Of a stretch of DNA of 64,000 bases, positions 1 through 8,394 are shown piece by piece. The stretch spans positions 434,001 through 498,000 of the forward strand of contig NZ_UHIA01000003.1 of NCBI RefSeq assembly GCF_900460215.1, read 5' to 3'. Positions within the stretch are counted from its first letter, which is position 1, and every line of letters starts with the position of its first letter. The notes under the pieces are model-generated. The model was not told the origin of the DNA. It did not search any database and worked only from the letters and a program-made list of their open reading frames with translations. The stretch comes from Suttonella indologenes. GTDB taxonomy: Bacteria > Pseudomonadota > Gammaproteobacteria > Cardiobacteriales > Cardiobacteriaceae. The translations under genes were made by a program, and so were the position numbers.

Positions 1-681
1 GCCACCGGCATCGCCAGCCATCTTTTAGCTGAACCGATTGCCGCGCAAAGCGTGAAGCTGCATTCTGCTGTGCCAAACAACCTGCCCGCTACGCGCCAAC
101 TCAATTATCTGCAAGGCCGCGGCAAAGAAGCCCTTACCGAACTCAGTCAAGCATCCGAAATCGTACTGACCGTGCGCAGCATCTTCGCCCAAGATTACCT
201 CTATCCCTTCAGCCGCCGCCACAACATCCGCATCATTCCCATAGACCTTGCGACCCCGATTGACGGCGAACGCGCCGGCGTGAGCAAAATCGAGCAGGAA
301 TTTTTGCAGCACCCCGTGTGGTTCGACCCTTACAACTTGAGCCTGATGTATAGCAACTTAGCGCGCGAAATCAGCTCCTTTGAGCCCAATCTCAAATTGG
401 AAGCCGCGCTTGAACAAGCGCAAAAAAGCCTGATTAGCCTTAGAAACGACATGGAGCAATTTTTAAGCAATTTGGAGCAAGAACCTGTCGCCCTGCTACT
501 CAGCCCGGAACTCGCCTATTTCACGCAGGGTCTGCAAATCAGCAGCGTTGCCGCGTCTGCCGATGCGGATTTGGCAACATTGATTCAAGCACAAGGCATC
601 AATCTCGCGATTAGCGACAGCGAACCCGAAACCGCCTTGCAAGAGCAACTCAGCGCCCAAGGCGTAAAACTGCTGATATAG
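1..681 (+). CDS. Metal ABC transporter substrate-binding protein (ZnuA/TroA-like), 3' part only
   Basis: The reading frame is open from the left edge, so the start and signal peptide lie outside the window. The visible 226 residues resemble the C-terminal two thirds of periplasmic zinc/manganese-binding proteins: a stretch of the type VLTVRSIFAQDYLYPFSRR followed by the NIRIIPIDLATPIDG segment, a hydrophobic HPVWFDPYNLSLM segment and a long alpha-helical linker. An internal GTG at 52 is not needed as a start, because the frame continues upstream without a stop. No permease or ATPase gene follows; the next sequence is an IS element. The family assignment rests on general pattern and is moderate; a substrate cannot be given. 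Confidence 0.55.
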   Translation, partial: ATGIASHLLAEPIAAQSVKLHSAVPNNLPATRQLNYLQGRGKEALTELSQASEIVLTVRSIFAQDYLYPFSRRHNIRIIPIDLATPIDGERAGVSKIEQEFLQHPVWFDPYNLSLMYSNLAREISSFEPNLKLEAALEQAQKSLISLRNDMEQFLSNLEQEPVALLLSPELAYFTQGLQISSVAASADADLATLIQAQGINLAISDSEPETALQEQLSAQGVKLLI

Positions 682-747
682 CCATTCAACCCAAAAATCT
701 ATTTATGCTGAAAACGTCCAGATTTCTGGCATTGCTTAATTCTTATG

Positions 748-2069
748 GATACCGCCCCATAAAGTGTGTCTGATGAGAGGCAAAAGAAAAGGTCTCTCAA
801 ATTTTTGTAAGAATGTTTTAGCAAACGCAATCCAAAAAAGAGAGAGACCCTATGAACAGTTTACAACTAAGCCCAAAGCAGCTACAAGAAATTTGTCATG
901 ATTTTACCAACAAGCCCAATGGCATCAATACGCTACTATCTATTATGTTGAACAGCTTGATGAAAGCCGAGCGCAAGGACTTTTTAGTCTCAAATCATTG
1001 CCATGGTAATAAAGCTAATGGCTACCGAAGTCTACGCGGACTGGGTATTGGTGAGCAGATTGAGTTAGCGATTCCTAGAGATCGTTTAGGACAATTTAAG
1101 CCTCTTCTGCTAGAAGTCATGCGTGAGCAGCAGGATATGCTGAATGAGCTGTGTTTTGAGTTATATGCCAACGGCTTAACTACCCGTCAGATCGAAGGCA
1201 TTACTGAAAACATCTATGGCAAAAAGCTTTCCAAAAGCGCGGTATCACGCATCACCGAAAGCCTGTATGAGGACATGAAAGCCTTTCGAGAACGACCGCT
1301 AGAGCCTCATTATCCCATCATCTATTTGGATGCCACCTACGTCAAAACCAAACGTGAGACCGTCTCTAGCGAAGCGTACTATGTTGTGCTCGGCGTGAAG
1401 CTGGACAAAACCCGCGAGGTGCTCGGTATCTACAACGCCCCCACAGAATCTGCCGGCACTTGGGACAGCATCTGCCAAGACCTGAAAGAAAGAGGGATAC
1501 AGCGCATTGAGTTAGCTATCATCGATGACTTGAAAGGGCTGGATCAGAGGATTGAAAAACACTTTGCCTGGCGCATACAAAAGTGCGTACTGCACCTGAA
1601 AAGACGCCTACTCAGTCAAAGCAAAACCAGCCATAGAGCGGAGCTGGCACAAGATTTAAAAGACGTCTTCTGTGTGGGCAAACATGACAGTTTATCGGCA
1701 TCTACTGAACGTGCTAAAGCCTGTTATCAGAAATGGAAGAAATACTACCCGCAAGCTCTTGCCATATTGGCTGATAAGGACAAGCTAAGCTACTATTTAA
1801 CCTATCTGCATTATGAAAACGAGATACAAAATATGATTTACACCACCAATCAAATTGAGCGGTTGAACAAATCCTTTAAACGCACTTTAAAGATACGCAA
1901 CAGCATGCCCAATGTAGATTCTGTATTAACGCTGATGAGTAAAACTGCTATTGATATGGGTGAAACAACTTACCGTTACCCATTGAGCCGTTTTGCAGAT
2001 TCATTACTTTTTAGCTAAACTGCCTATGCTGACTTTCTTGCAAAAAGACACACTTTTTGGGACGGTATC
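748..2069 (+). mobile_element. IS256-family insertion sequence, complete
   Basis: A single transposase gene is bounded by imperfect 24-bp inverted repeats: left end 748-771 (GATACCGCCCCATAAAGTGT and on), right end 2046-2069 read on the minus strand (GATACCGTCCCAAAAAGTGT and on), differing at two positions. The 8 bases outside each end (740-747 and 2070-2077) are not alike, so the usual 8-9 bp target duplication is missing. The right end abuts an IS5-type transposase remnant directly. Confidence 0.9.
852..2018 (+). CDS. IS256-family (mutator-type) transposase
   Basis: The protein has 388 residues, the usual length of the family. It carries the DDE-type catalytic core: IIYLDATYVKTKRE (first Asp, about residue 155), AIIDDLKGL (second Asp, about 223) and the C-terminal region TTNQIERLNKSFKR (Glu, about 338), which is the classic signature of IS256/Mutator transposases. 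CVLHLKRRL lies between the second Asp and the Glu as expected. The gene starts 80 bases inside the left inverted repeat, after a purine-rich ribosome binding site (AGAGAGA). It appears intact, so the element could still be active. Confidence 0.95.
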   Translation: MNSLQLSPKQLQEICHDFTNKPNGINTLLSIMLNSLMKAERKDFLVSNHCHGNKANGYRSLRGLGIGEQIELAIPRDRLGQFKPLLLEVMREQQDMLNELCFELYANGLTTRQIEGITENIYGKKLSKSAVSRITESLYEDMKAFRERPLEPHYPIIYLDATYVKTKRETVSSEAYYVVLGVKLDKTREVLGIYNAPTESAGTWDSICQDLKERGIQRIELAIIDDLKGLDQRIEKHFAWRIQKCVLHLKRRLLSQSKTSHRAELAQDLKDVFCVGKHDSLSASTERAKACYQKWKKYYPQALAILADKDKLSYYLTYLHYENEIQNMIYTTNQIERLNKSFKRTLKIRNSMPNVDSVLTLMSKTAIDMGETTYRYPLSRFADSLLFS

Positions 2070-2315
2070 GCGGATAAGGCCTATGATACCGATGCCATCA
2101 GGAATTTAGCTGCTTCTTTGGGAATGGAAGCGCTTATTCCATCCAAGATAAACCGTAAGCAAGCGTTACCGTTTGACCGCTATCTGTATCGTTACCGCCA
2201 TTTGGTAGAAAACCGTTTTTTAGATTTTAAGCGCTGGCGGGGTATTGCAACGCGTTATGCGAAGCGGGCAGCTTCATTCGTGGCAGCGGTGGAGATTCGG
2301 ATTATGGCGATGTAG
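2070..2315 (+). pseudogene. IS5-family transposase, C-terminal remnant
   Basis: Only the last 81 codons remain: ADKAYDTDAIRN, then KINRKQALPFDRYLYRYRHLVENRFLDFKRW and a tail ending in IRIMAM. The spacing Y-(2)-R-(3)-E-(6)-K is the conserved third catalytic block of IS5 (IS427/IS1031-like) transposases. The frame is fused directly to the right end of the IS256 element at 2069, so the first two thirds of this gene are gone. A downstream part of its element reaches to about 2335 and joins the integrase fragment. Confidence 0.8.
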
Positions 2316-2721
2316 TTAAGGGTATTGTGACTACACTATCTAGGGTATTGATGACTTGCTGCACGTGTTTGGGATTTTTCCATTCAGGCGCGACGTGCCG
2401 ATACCATTCTCTTGCAATTTCTTCAAAAGAATTGCTGTAATAACGTTCTTTTTCTTGTTTTGCGCGACGTTTTTCATAAGCTGGCTCAATTCCTTGGCTC
2501 AGCTTCATTTTGGCGTCCATATGCGCGATGCGAGCTTCTTTTAAACTCATCTGTGGATACTTGCCCAGTGGCATGACTTTATCTTGGCCAGCAAAGCGAT
2601 AGCGGTAATACCAATATTTTCCGCTAGGAGTCAGGTATAGGAATAAACCACCACCATCGAAGATTTTCCTGGCTTTTTGAGGAAGCTTTGCTTGTTTGAC
2701 AACGATCTCTCTTAGCTTCAT
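2302..2721 (-). pseudogene. Tyrosine integrase (P4-like, DUF4102 N-terminal domain), truncated
   Basis: About 130 residues match the N-terminal part of phage/island integrases: KLREIVVKQAKLP, then the DGGGLFLYLTPSGKYWYYRYRF core of the DUF4102 arm-binding domain, then LGKYPQMSLKEAR. The SAM-like core-binding domain is only begun (EEIAREWYRHVAPEWKNPKHVQQV). The last roughly ten residues (from VVTIPLTTSP) are read-through into the IS5-type element end. The whole catalytic domain (R, H-x-x-R, Y) is missing, so the protein cannot recombine DNA. It starts 235 bp downstream of tRNA-Ser in the same orientation, the standard layout of an element integrated in a tRNA 3' end. Confidence 0.85.
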
Positions 2722-2769
2722 GTTTATTCAGTTTTCTGAGACAGAAGAGAGCATATCGCAAAAAATTTG

Positions 2770-2851
2770 TTTCCCCTTTGTTTCCCCTTTTTGCCTTTTT
2801 TGAAATGTTACTTTGAGAAACTTTAAGAAACCTTGAGAAACGAATAGAAAC
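2770..2851. repeat. Direct repeats upstream of the integrase (probable integrase arm sites)
   Basis: Two 11-bp copies of GTTTCCCCTTT stand in tandem at 2770-2791. Next to them are four 10-bp units (2811-2850) of the form AC(T/C)TTGAGAA, with the last unit more diverged. A 10-bp period puts each copy on the same face of the helix. The position between tRNA-Ser and the integrase start fits arm-type binding sites of the element's attachment region; this role is inferred. Confidence 0.5.
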
Positions 2852-2920
2852 CAATTAAATGATTGTAATTCTATGTGATTAAAGCATTTTTCGCTTCCAA
2901 TCTTTAAAAAACAGCAATAA

Positions 2921-2949
2921 AAAAGGCAGCTTAGTAAGCTGCTTTTTAT
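2921..2949 (-). terminator. Rho-independent terminator of the tRNA-Ser transcript
   Basis: On the minus strand the stem AGCAGCTTA / TAAGCTGC is followed by CCTTTTTT. It lies just beyond the 3' end of tRNA-Ser. Confidence 0.7.
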
Positions 2950-2955
2950 CGTTAG

Positions 2956-3048
2956 TGGCGGAGAGGAAGAGATTCGAACTCTCGATAGGGGTATAAGCCC
3001 TATACTCCCTTAGCAGGGGAGCGCCTTCAGCCACTCGGCCACCTCTCC
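2956..3048 (-). tRNA. tRNA-Ser (GCT anticodon)
   Basis: The 93-nt minus-strand sequence starts GGAGAGGTGGCCGAGTGGCT, has the anticodon stem-loop CTCCCCTGCTAAGGGAG (anticodon GCT), a long class II variable arm, the T arm GAGAGTTCGAATCTC and an encoded CCA end. The acceptor stem GGAGAGG/CCTCTCC pairs fully. It follows csrA, as the serine tRNA does in many gammaproteobacteria, and has served as the integration site of the element whose integrase fragment lies downstream. Confidence 0.97.
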
Positions 3049-3071
3049 GTAATGAGGTGGCTAATTATATA

Positions 3072-3101
3072 CAAAAAAAAAGCTGCCGTAAAGTGGCAAC
3101 T
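3072..3101 (-). terminator. Probable csrA terminator
   Basis: On the minus strand AGTTGCC, a 7-nt loop and GGCAGCT are followed by a run of T (complement of the A run at 3072-3080). It lies about 30 bp past the csrA stop and before tRNA-Ser. Confidence 0.6.
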
Positions 3102-3131
3102 TTCTTTTTGTACTTGCGGCTTCATATTATC

Positions 3132-3320
3132 TTAATCTTTTGCGATCTCTTCAGTATTTTCTTGTAAAAGCCGCTGATAGATTTCCTCTCGATGAACAGC
3201 AATATGATTTGGTGCTTCAATTCCTAAACGAACTTGATTGCCTTTAACCGCTAGTACTGTCACTTGGATCTCATCATCAATGATGATGGTTTCACCAATC
3301 CTTCGCGTCAGTATTAACAT
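3132..3320 (-). CDS. csrA: Carbon storage regulator CsrA/RsmA
   Basis: The 62-residue protein begins MLILTRRIGETIIID and contains VTVLAVKGNQVRLGIEAP and VHREEIYQRL, the signature of CsrA. CsrA is a homodimeric RNA-binding protein that binds GGA motifs in 5' leaders and controls translation and stability of mRNAs for central carbon metabolism, motility and biofilm. The RNA-contacting residues near the N-terminus (Leu4, Arg6) and in the VHREEI segment (Arg44) are present. It sits upstream of tRNA-Ser and downstream of pckA on the same strand. Confidence 0.97.
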   Translation of the reverse strand: MLILTRRIGETIIIDDEIQVTVLAVKGNQVRLGIEAPNHIAVHREEIYQRLLQENTEEIAKD

Positions 3321-3430
3321 GGCTTTAATGTCCTAATTCACAAATAAGGGAGACGCATTATAGCAATGTTCAATCTCAGTCGTGATAACTTTTGCTTATG
3401 TTTCTGTAATTTTTCTATTGTTAGCAGTGA

Positions 3431-3463
3431 GATAGTCTGCAAAATTCGCTTTTGCAGACTATC
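3431..3463. terminator. Hairpin between pckA and csrA
   Basis: Perfect 14-bp arms (GATAGTCTGCAAAA / TTTTGCAGACTATC) enclose a 5-nt loop just beyond the pckA stop. No clear T run follows on the minus strand, so it may end or stabilise the pckA transcript. Confidence 0.5.
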
Positions 3464-3478
3464 TTCATCCTGTTCGCC

Positions 3479-5083
3479 TTAGACGATTTTTTTCGGCATT
3501 GCCGATTTCAATTCGTCATTCGCTTGATTGATATAGTTTTTATTGAAATTATTCTCAAATCGTTCGACGAGATCGTTTGCTTGTTTGACATAATCTTCCT
3601 GATTTGACCAAGCATTTTGCGGCTGCAAAATATCGGAAGGTACATCAGGACATTGGGTAATAATTTCAAAACCAAAACGCGGATCAGTAATACTTGGAGC
3701 ATCTTTGAGCTTGCCTGTATTGATGGCATCGACAATGGCGCGAGAATATTTTAATTTGATTCTTTCACCGCTACCGTAAGCGCCGCCGGCCCAGCCGGTA
3801 TTCACCAACCAAACATCCACTTGATGCTCCCGAATTTTTTCCGCTAACAGTTCCGCATATTTTGCAGGATGCCAAACCATAAAGGGCGCACCGAAACAGG
3901 CGGAGAAGGTTGCTTGCGGCTCAGTTACTCCCATTTCTGTTCCGGCAACTTTGGCGGTATAGCCTGAAATGAAGTGATACATCGCTTGTGCCGGATTGAG
4001 TTTTGCCACAGGAGGCAGAACACCAAAGGCGTCGCAAGTCAGGAATATAACGTTTTTAGGCTGTCCTGCAACACAAGGAATGCGTGCATTACTTATAAAT
4101 TCAATCGGATAACTGACGCGAGTATTTTGCGTGATACTGGTATCGCTAAAATCCACATGATGATTTTCATCAAGCACTACATTTTCTAATACTGCGCCGA
4201 ATTTAATCGCGCCGTAAATATCAGGCTCTTTTTCTGCCGATAAGTCAATGGCTTTGGCATAGCATCCGCCTTCAATATTAAATACGCCGTCAGTTGTCCA
4301 AACATGCTCGTCATCGCCGATCAAATCGCGGTTCGGGTCGGCGGATAAGGTGGTTTTACCTGTACCGGATAAGCCGAAAAGTATGGTGGAGGTTTCGCCG
4401 CTACGCTCAACAGTTGCGGAGCAATGCATAGGGAATTCTCCCTCTAAAGGCATGAGATAATTCATAATGGTGAATACGCCTTTTTTCATTTCACCGGCGT
4501 ATTCCGTACCTAGAATTACCATTTCTTTGCGTTCGAAAGAAAGCGCAACGCTAGTTTTGCTGCTGACACCTTCGACGCTTTCATCTGCAGGACATTGTCC
4601 GGCATTAAAGATAACGTAATCCGGCTCGCCGAATTCGGCTAATTCCGCTTCAGTCGGGCGGATAAGCATATTGTGCATGAAGAGTGCGTGGTAAGGACGC
4701 GTGGTTATAACGCGGATTTTACGGCGATAACGCGCATCCCAACCGGCAAAACCGTCTAATATGTAGAGCGTTTCGGCATTGCTTAAAAATTTGGTTGCGA
4801 TATCGCGGTTTGCCATAAAAGAAGCATCGCTTAATTTGATGTTGATATCTCCCCACCAAATATTCTGTGAAGAATCAGTATGTTCTACAATTCGTTTATC
4901 CTTAGGCGAACGACCTGTTTTTTCGCCTGAATAAGCGACTAAAGCGCCATTAGAAGTTATCGCGGCTTTCGAATCATGCTGCAGCGCTTGTTGGTATAAA
5001 GCAGCCGGCGGCAAATTACGAAATGCTGTTTGTGTAATGCCATATTGTGTGAGGGAAAAGGATTTCTGTGTCAAAACGCTCAT
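3479..5083 (-). CDS. pckA: Phosphoenolpyruvate carboxykinase (ATP)
   Basis: This cytosolic enzyme converts oxaloacetate and ATP to phosphoenolpyruvate, CO2 and ADP, the first committed step of gluconeogenesis. The 534-residue length is typical. Visible motifs are YSGEKTGRSPKDKR near the N-terminus, the kinase-1a P-loop GLSGTGKTTLS (about residues 237-247) and kinase-2 LIGDDEHVW about 20 residues later. SGYTAKVAGTE and NTGWAGGAYGSGERIKL follow in the second half. It is a single gene transcribed away from carA, with the divergent promoter region at 5084-5383. Confidence 0.98.
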   Translation of the reverse strand: MSVLTQKSFSLTQYGITQTAFRNLPPAALYQQALQHDSKAAITSNGALVAYSGEKTGRSPKDKRIVEHTDSSQNIWWGDINIKLSDASFMANRDIATKFLSNAETLYILDGFAGWDARYRRKIRVITTRPYHALFMHNMLIRPTEAELAEFGEPDYVIFNAGQCPADESVEGVSSKTSVALSFERKEMVILGTEYAGEMKKGVFTIMNYLMPLEGEFPMHCSATVERSGETSTILFGLSGTGKTTLSADPNRDLIGDDEHVWTTDGVFNIEGGCYAKAIDLSAEKEPDIYGAIKFGAVLENVVLDENHHVDFSDTSITQNTRVSYPIEFISNARIPCVAGQPKNVIFLTCDAFGVLPPVAKLNPAQAMYHFISGYTAKVAGTEMGVTEPQATFSACFGAPFMVWHPAKYAELLAEKIREHQVDVWLVNTGWAGGAYGSGERIKLKYSRAIVDAINTGKLKDAPSITDPRFGFEIITQCPDVPSDILQPQNAWSNQEDYVKQANDLVERFENNFNKNYINQANDELKSAMPKKIV

Positions 5084-5383
5084 TAGATGCCTCCATCTTT
5101 CTCATGTATTACCTTATCAGAATTTTAGCACTATTGTTTATAACAAGAAACACCCATTCAAAATTTATTTTTTTCACAGAAAAACAACAAAAGAAAACTT
5201 TTATATCTCTAATTTTTTATAAGCATTAACGATAAGTTCACATAAAACTATTTTTTGTCTTCTGCAGCCGACGCTTCCTTGCCGGGTAAACATAAGAAAT
5301 CGGAAATAAACTAATAATTTTCGGCAAAGCCGAAAGGCTTCCGCTAAAATAAGCAGGTTTATCAAAAATTCGGCGGAGATATC
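5084..5383. promoter_or_regulatory. Divergent promoter region pckA / carA
   Basis: This 300-bp gene-free stretch separates the two start codons. The carA side has a -10-like TAAAAT at 5345-5350 and a ribosome binding site (GGCGGAGA) just before the ATG. The stretch 5120-5240 is strongly A/T-rich. I see no clear operator. Confidence 0.5.
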
Positions 5384-6520
5384 ATGCAGAAAGCAATCCT
5401 TGCGCTGGCTGACGGCAGCATTTTTCATGGGCGGGCGATTGGTGCCGAAGGGCAGCAATGCGGCGAGTTGGTGTTTAATACCTCTATGACGGGTTATCAA
5501 GAAATCCTAACCGATCCTTCTTATTTAGGGCAAATCGTGACCTTAACCTATCCGCATATCGGTAATACGGGCGTGAACGGCTTAGATGTGGAATCGGGCA
5601 AAATCCAAGCGGCGGGATTGGTGGTGCGCGATGCGCCGAGTTTTTACAGCTCTTGGCGTGCCGAAAGCTCGTTGTCGGATTATTTGAAAGAACAAGGCAT
5701 TGTCGCCATTTCGGATATCGATACGCGCGAGCTGACGCGCCGTCTGCGCACGCAAGGTGCGCAAAATGCCTGCCTGATGTGCGGCGATAACATCGATGAA
5801 GCCGCCGCAGTTGCCGCCGCCCGCAATCATCCGAGCATGACAGGACAGGCACTTGCCACGCAGGTTTCCGTACAGGACATCAGCCCCTACAGCCAAGAAA
5901 GTATTTGGGAGGTGGCAAGCGACAGCTATCCCGAACAATCGGGCGATTTGCATGTCGTCGCCTACGATTTCGGCATTAAACGCAATATTCTGCGCCTATT
6001 GGCACATACCGGCTGCCGCATTACGCTTATGCCTGCCGATTGCTCCGCACAAGAAGCGCTGGCGCTGAATCCGCATGGCATTTTTCTATCCAACGGGCCG
6101 GGCGACCCCGAACCGCTGAAAGCGCAAATCGCCGCCATTCAAGTCTTTTTAGAGAAAAATATACCGATTTTCGGCATTTGTTTGGGACATCAATTGCTGG
6201 GCTTGGCGGGCGGTGCCACAACCCTCAAAATGAAGCACGGACACCACGGCGCCAATCATCCTGTAGCGGATACACAGACAGGACGCGTCATGATTACCTC
6301 ACAAAACCACGGCTTTGCTGTTGACGAAAACAGCCTGCCCGCCAATGTGATTGCCACGCACCGCTCTTTATTCGATGGCACATTGCAGGGGCTGGCTTGG
6401 ACGGACAAACCCGTATTTGCCTTCCAAGGACACCCCGAAGCCGGCCCCGGTCCGCGCGATGCGGAAATCCTCTTCTCGCGCTTTACCAATGCCATGCGCC
6501 AATATGCGCGCCAGCATTGA
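5384..6520 (+). CDS. carA: Carbamoyl-phosphate synthase small (glutaminase) subunit
   Basis: CarA hydrolyses glutamine and passes ammonia through a tunnel to CarB to form carbamoyl phosphate for arginine and pyrimidines. The 378 residues comprise the CPSase small-chain N-terminal domain (DGSIFHGRAIGAEGQ, FNTSMTGYQEILTDPSY) and a class I amidotransferase domain with the nucleophile motif FGICLGHQLLGLA (Cys about residue 265) and the His/Glu pair in FAFQGHPEAGPGP. In most relatives carB follows directly. Here carB begins 2.6 kb downstream, behind leuE and a two-gene insert. Confidence 0.98.
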   Translation: MQKAILALADGSIFHGRAIGAEGQQCGELVFNTSMTGYQEILTDPSYLGQIVTLTYPHIGNTGVNGLDVESGKIQAAGLVVRDAPSFYSSWRAESSLSDYLKEQGIVAISDIDTRELTRRLRTQGAQNACLMCGDNIDEAAAVAAARNHPSMTGQALATQVSVQDISPYSQESIWEVASDSYPEQSGDLHVVAYDFGIKRNILRLLAHTGCRITLMPADCSAQEALALNPHGIFLSNGPGDPEPLKAQIAAIQVFLEKNIPIFGICLGHQLLGLAGGATTLKMKHGHHGANHPVADTQTGRVMITSQNHGFAVDENSLPANVIATHRSLFDGTLQGLAWTDKPVFAFQGHPEAGPGPRDAEILFSRFTNAMRQYARQH

Positions 6521-6545
6521 TATGTTCAAAAACATCTAGTGCATC

Positions 6546-7190
6546 ATGTTTGGGATTACCGACCTCGCCGCCTATCTGATTGGCACGACCGCGATTATCT
6601 TGGTTCCGGGGCCAAATTCCATGTATTGCCTGAGCGTGGCGGGACAATACGGTGTGAAAACCGCCTACCGCAGCATTTTCGGCATTTTATTGGGCGACAG
6701 CCTGCTCATGTTGGCGACCGTCTTAGGCGCAGGTACATTGCTGAAACTCTACCCTGTGCTTTTTCACGGCGTGCAACTCTTAGGCGGTCTATATCTCGCC
6801 TATATCGGCTGGCAATTGCTCAAAGGTGCGGCACAGACGTGGAAAAACCGCTTGCGGGAACAGAGGGAGGCGGGCGAGCGCACGCCACCCAAACACGTCT
6901 TCAAACGCGCCCTTGCCTTGAGCCTGACCAATCCCAAAGCGATTTTATTTTTCCTCTCATTTTTCGTGCAATTTGTTGATCCGACTTATCCGCATCCGGC
7001 ATTGAGCTTTTTGGTACTGGCGATACTGTTGCAGCTGATTAGCTTTGCCTATCTCAACGTATTAGCCTTTACCGGCGACCGCTTGGTACAAGCCTTTCGC
7101 ACAAGGCGCAAACTTGCCGCACTGGGCATGGCTGCAGTCGGCGTGTTATTTATCGGATTTGCGATTAAATTATGGACGGCGGAAATGTAA
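6546..7190 (+). CDS. leuE: LeuE-type amino-acid exporter (LysE/RhtB superfamily)
   Basis: A 214-residue inner-membrane protein with about six hydrophobic segments. It shows the family motif VPGPNSMYCL near residue 20, LGDSLLMLATVLGAGTLLK, the LGGLYLAYIGWQLL helix, and the highly conserved SLTNPKAILFFLSFFVQFVDP segment. The overall sequence follows E. coli LeuE (leucine/methionine efflux) closely. It lies 25 bp after carA, probably in the same transcript. The ATG at 6546 fits the family N-terminus (MFGITDLAAYLIG). The exact substrate is inferred. Confidence 0.85.
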   Translation: MFGITDLAAYLIGTTAIILVPGPNSMYCLSVAGQYGVKTAYRSIFGILLGDSLLMLATVLGAGTLLKLYPVLFHGVQLLGGLYLAYIGWQLLKGAAQTWKNRLREQREAGERTPPKHVFKRALALSLTNPKAILFFLSFFVQFVDPTYPHPALSFLVLAILLQLISFAYLNVLAFTGDRLVQAFRTRRKLAALGMAAVGVLFIGFAIKLWTAEM

Positions 7191-7362
7191 TGCAAGACAA
7201 ATTCCAAATTAGCCGCATAAATAACCACAATTTAGCGAAAACAGCACTTAATTATTCTTTATTTGTGGAAAAAATACTGCTTATAAAAATAATTGTAGAA
7301 TATTGCAGCAGCTATATATGGTTTGCATCGTCTTGTAATGTTAAGAAATGGAATATAAATAA
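7191..7362. promoter_or_regulatory. AT-rich leader of the ATPase/DUF4276 module
   Basis: A 172-bp spacer of markedly low GC lies between leuE and the ATPase gene and marks the left border of the AT-rich insert. It should hold the module's own promoter, but no convincing -35/-10 pair stands out. Confidence 0.3.
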
Positions 7363-8394
7363 ATGACGAGATTACATGCATTAACTGTAAAAGGTTTTAA
7401 ATCTATTAAATCTTTAGAAAATTTCAAATTAAATAATCTAAATGTTTTAATTGGCATAAATGGTGCTGGAAAAAGTAATTTTATTAGTATTTTTCACCTA
7501 TTAAATAATATTCGCCGTCAAGATTTTCAGCTTTATGTGCAGAAACAGGGAGGGGTGGATAGTTTTTTACATTTTGGCAGAAAAATAACAGATGAAATAG
7601 TCCTAAAGTTTGAATTTGATGGCAATAGTTTGGAGCATAGATTATTGCCAAGCAATGATAATCGTTTGTTATGGGAAGATGAAACTTTGATATTGCCAAA
7701 TCCTAGAGATAATCTAGAAGAATTAAACGGTTTTAGAAACTATATAAAACATAATATTTCTCGTTGGAAAATCTATCATTTTCATGATACCAGTGATACT
7801 GCAAGAGTTAAAGGACAATCTGCTATCAATGATAATTTAATATTAAAAACAGACGGGGAAAATTTATCGGCATATTTATATATGCTATATGATAAATATC
7901 CTACTGAGTATCAAAGAATTGTTTCTACTATTCGTTTGGTTTTACCATTTTTTGATAATTTTGTAATTCGTAAAAATGTAGAATTAGTGGAACTGGAATG
8001 GTTTCAAAAAGGACAGCAAGATACGCCTTTGAAAGCCCATTTATTATCAGATGGAAGTTTGCGCTTTATTTGTTTAATGACTTTATTATTGCAGCCGATT
8101 GATTTATTACCCGACACGCTCTTGATTGATGAGCCTGAGCTTGGTTTGCACCCTTATGCAATTGCAATTCTAGCTGATGTGATTAAGCAGATTGCTGAAG
8201 AAAAACAAATTATTATTTCTACGCAGTCAGTGAGCTTAGTTAATTATTTTGAACCCAATGATGTAGTTGTGGTTAATCAAAAAGAGGGTGTTTCTAGTTT
8301 TGAACGATTGAATAATGAAACATTAGCCGCTTGGCTGGAAGATTATGCTTTGGGGGAATTATGGGAAACCAACCTTTTGGGAGGAAGACCATAG
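7363..8394 (+). CDS. AAA/ABC-type ATPase (AAA_21, RecF/OLD-like) of a putative defence pair
   Basis: The 343-residue soluble ATPase has a Walker A (VLIGINGAGKSNFI, about residue 31), a signature-like LSDGSLRFICLMTLLL, a Walker B with tandem acidic residues (LLIDEPELGLHP) and a switch-like IISTQSVSLVNYF. This set is the hallmark of small SMC-like ATPases found beside nucleases in antiphage systems. Its stop overlaps the start of the DUF4276 gene, so the two are translationally coupled. Base composition is far more AT-rich than carA or carB on either side, which suggests horizontal acquisition. The biological role is inferred from the pairing; the ATPase fold is clear. Confidence 0.8.
   Translation: MTRLHALTVKGFKSIKSLENFKLNNLNVLIGINGAGKSNFISIFHLLNNIRRQDFQLYVQKQGGVDSFLHFGRKITDEIVLKFEFDGNSLEHRLLPSNDNRLLWEDETLILPNPRDNLEELNGFRNYIKHNISRWKIYHFHDTSDTARVKGQSAINDNLILKTDGENLSAYLYMLYDKYPTEYQRIVSTIRLVLPFFDNFVIRKNVELVELEWFQKGQQDTPLKAHLLSDGSLRFICLMTLLLQPIDLLPDTLLIDEPELGLHPYAIAILADVIKQIAEEKQIIISTQSVSLVNYFEPNDVVVVNQKEGVSSFERLNNETLAAWLEDYALGELWETNLLGGRP

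Noticed and set aside
25..312. Open frame on the minus strand opposite the first gene
   Set aside because: It is antisense to a frame with clear protein-family features and has no own motif or ribosome binding site.
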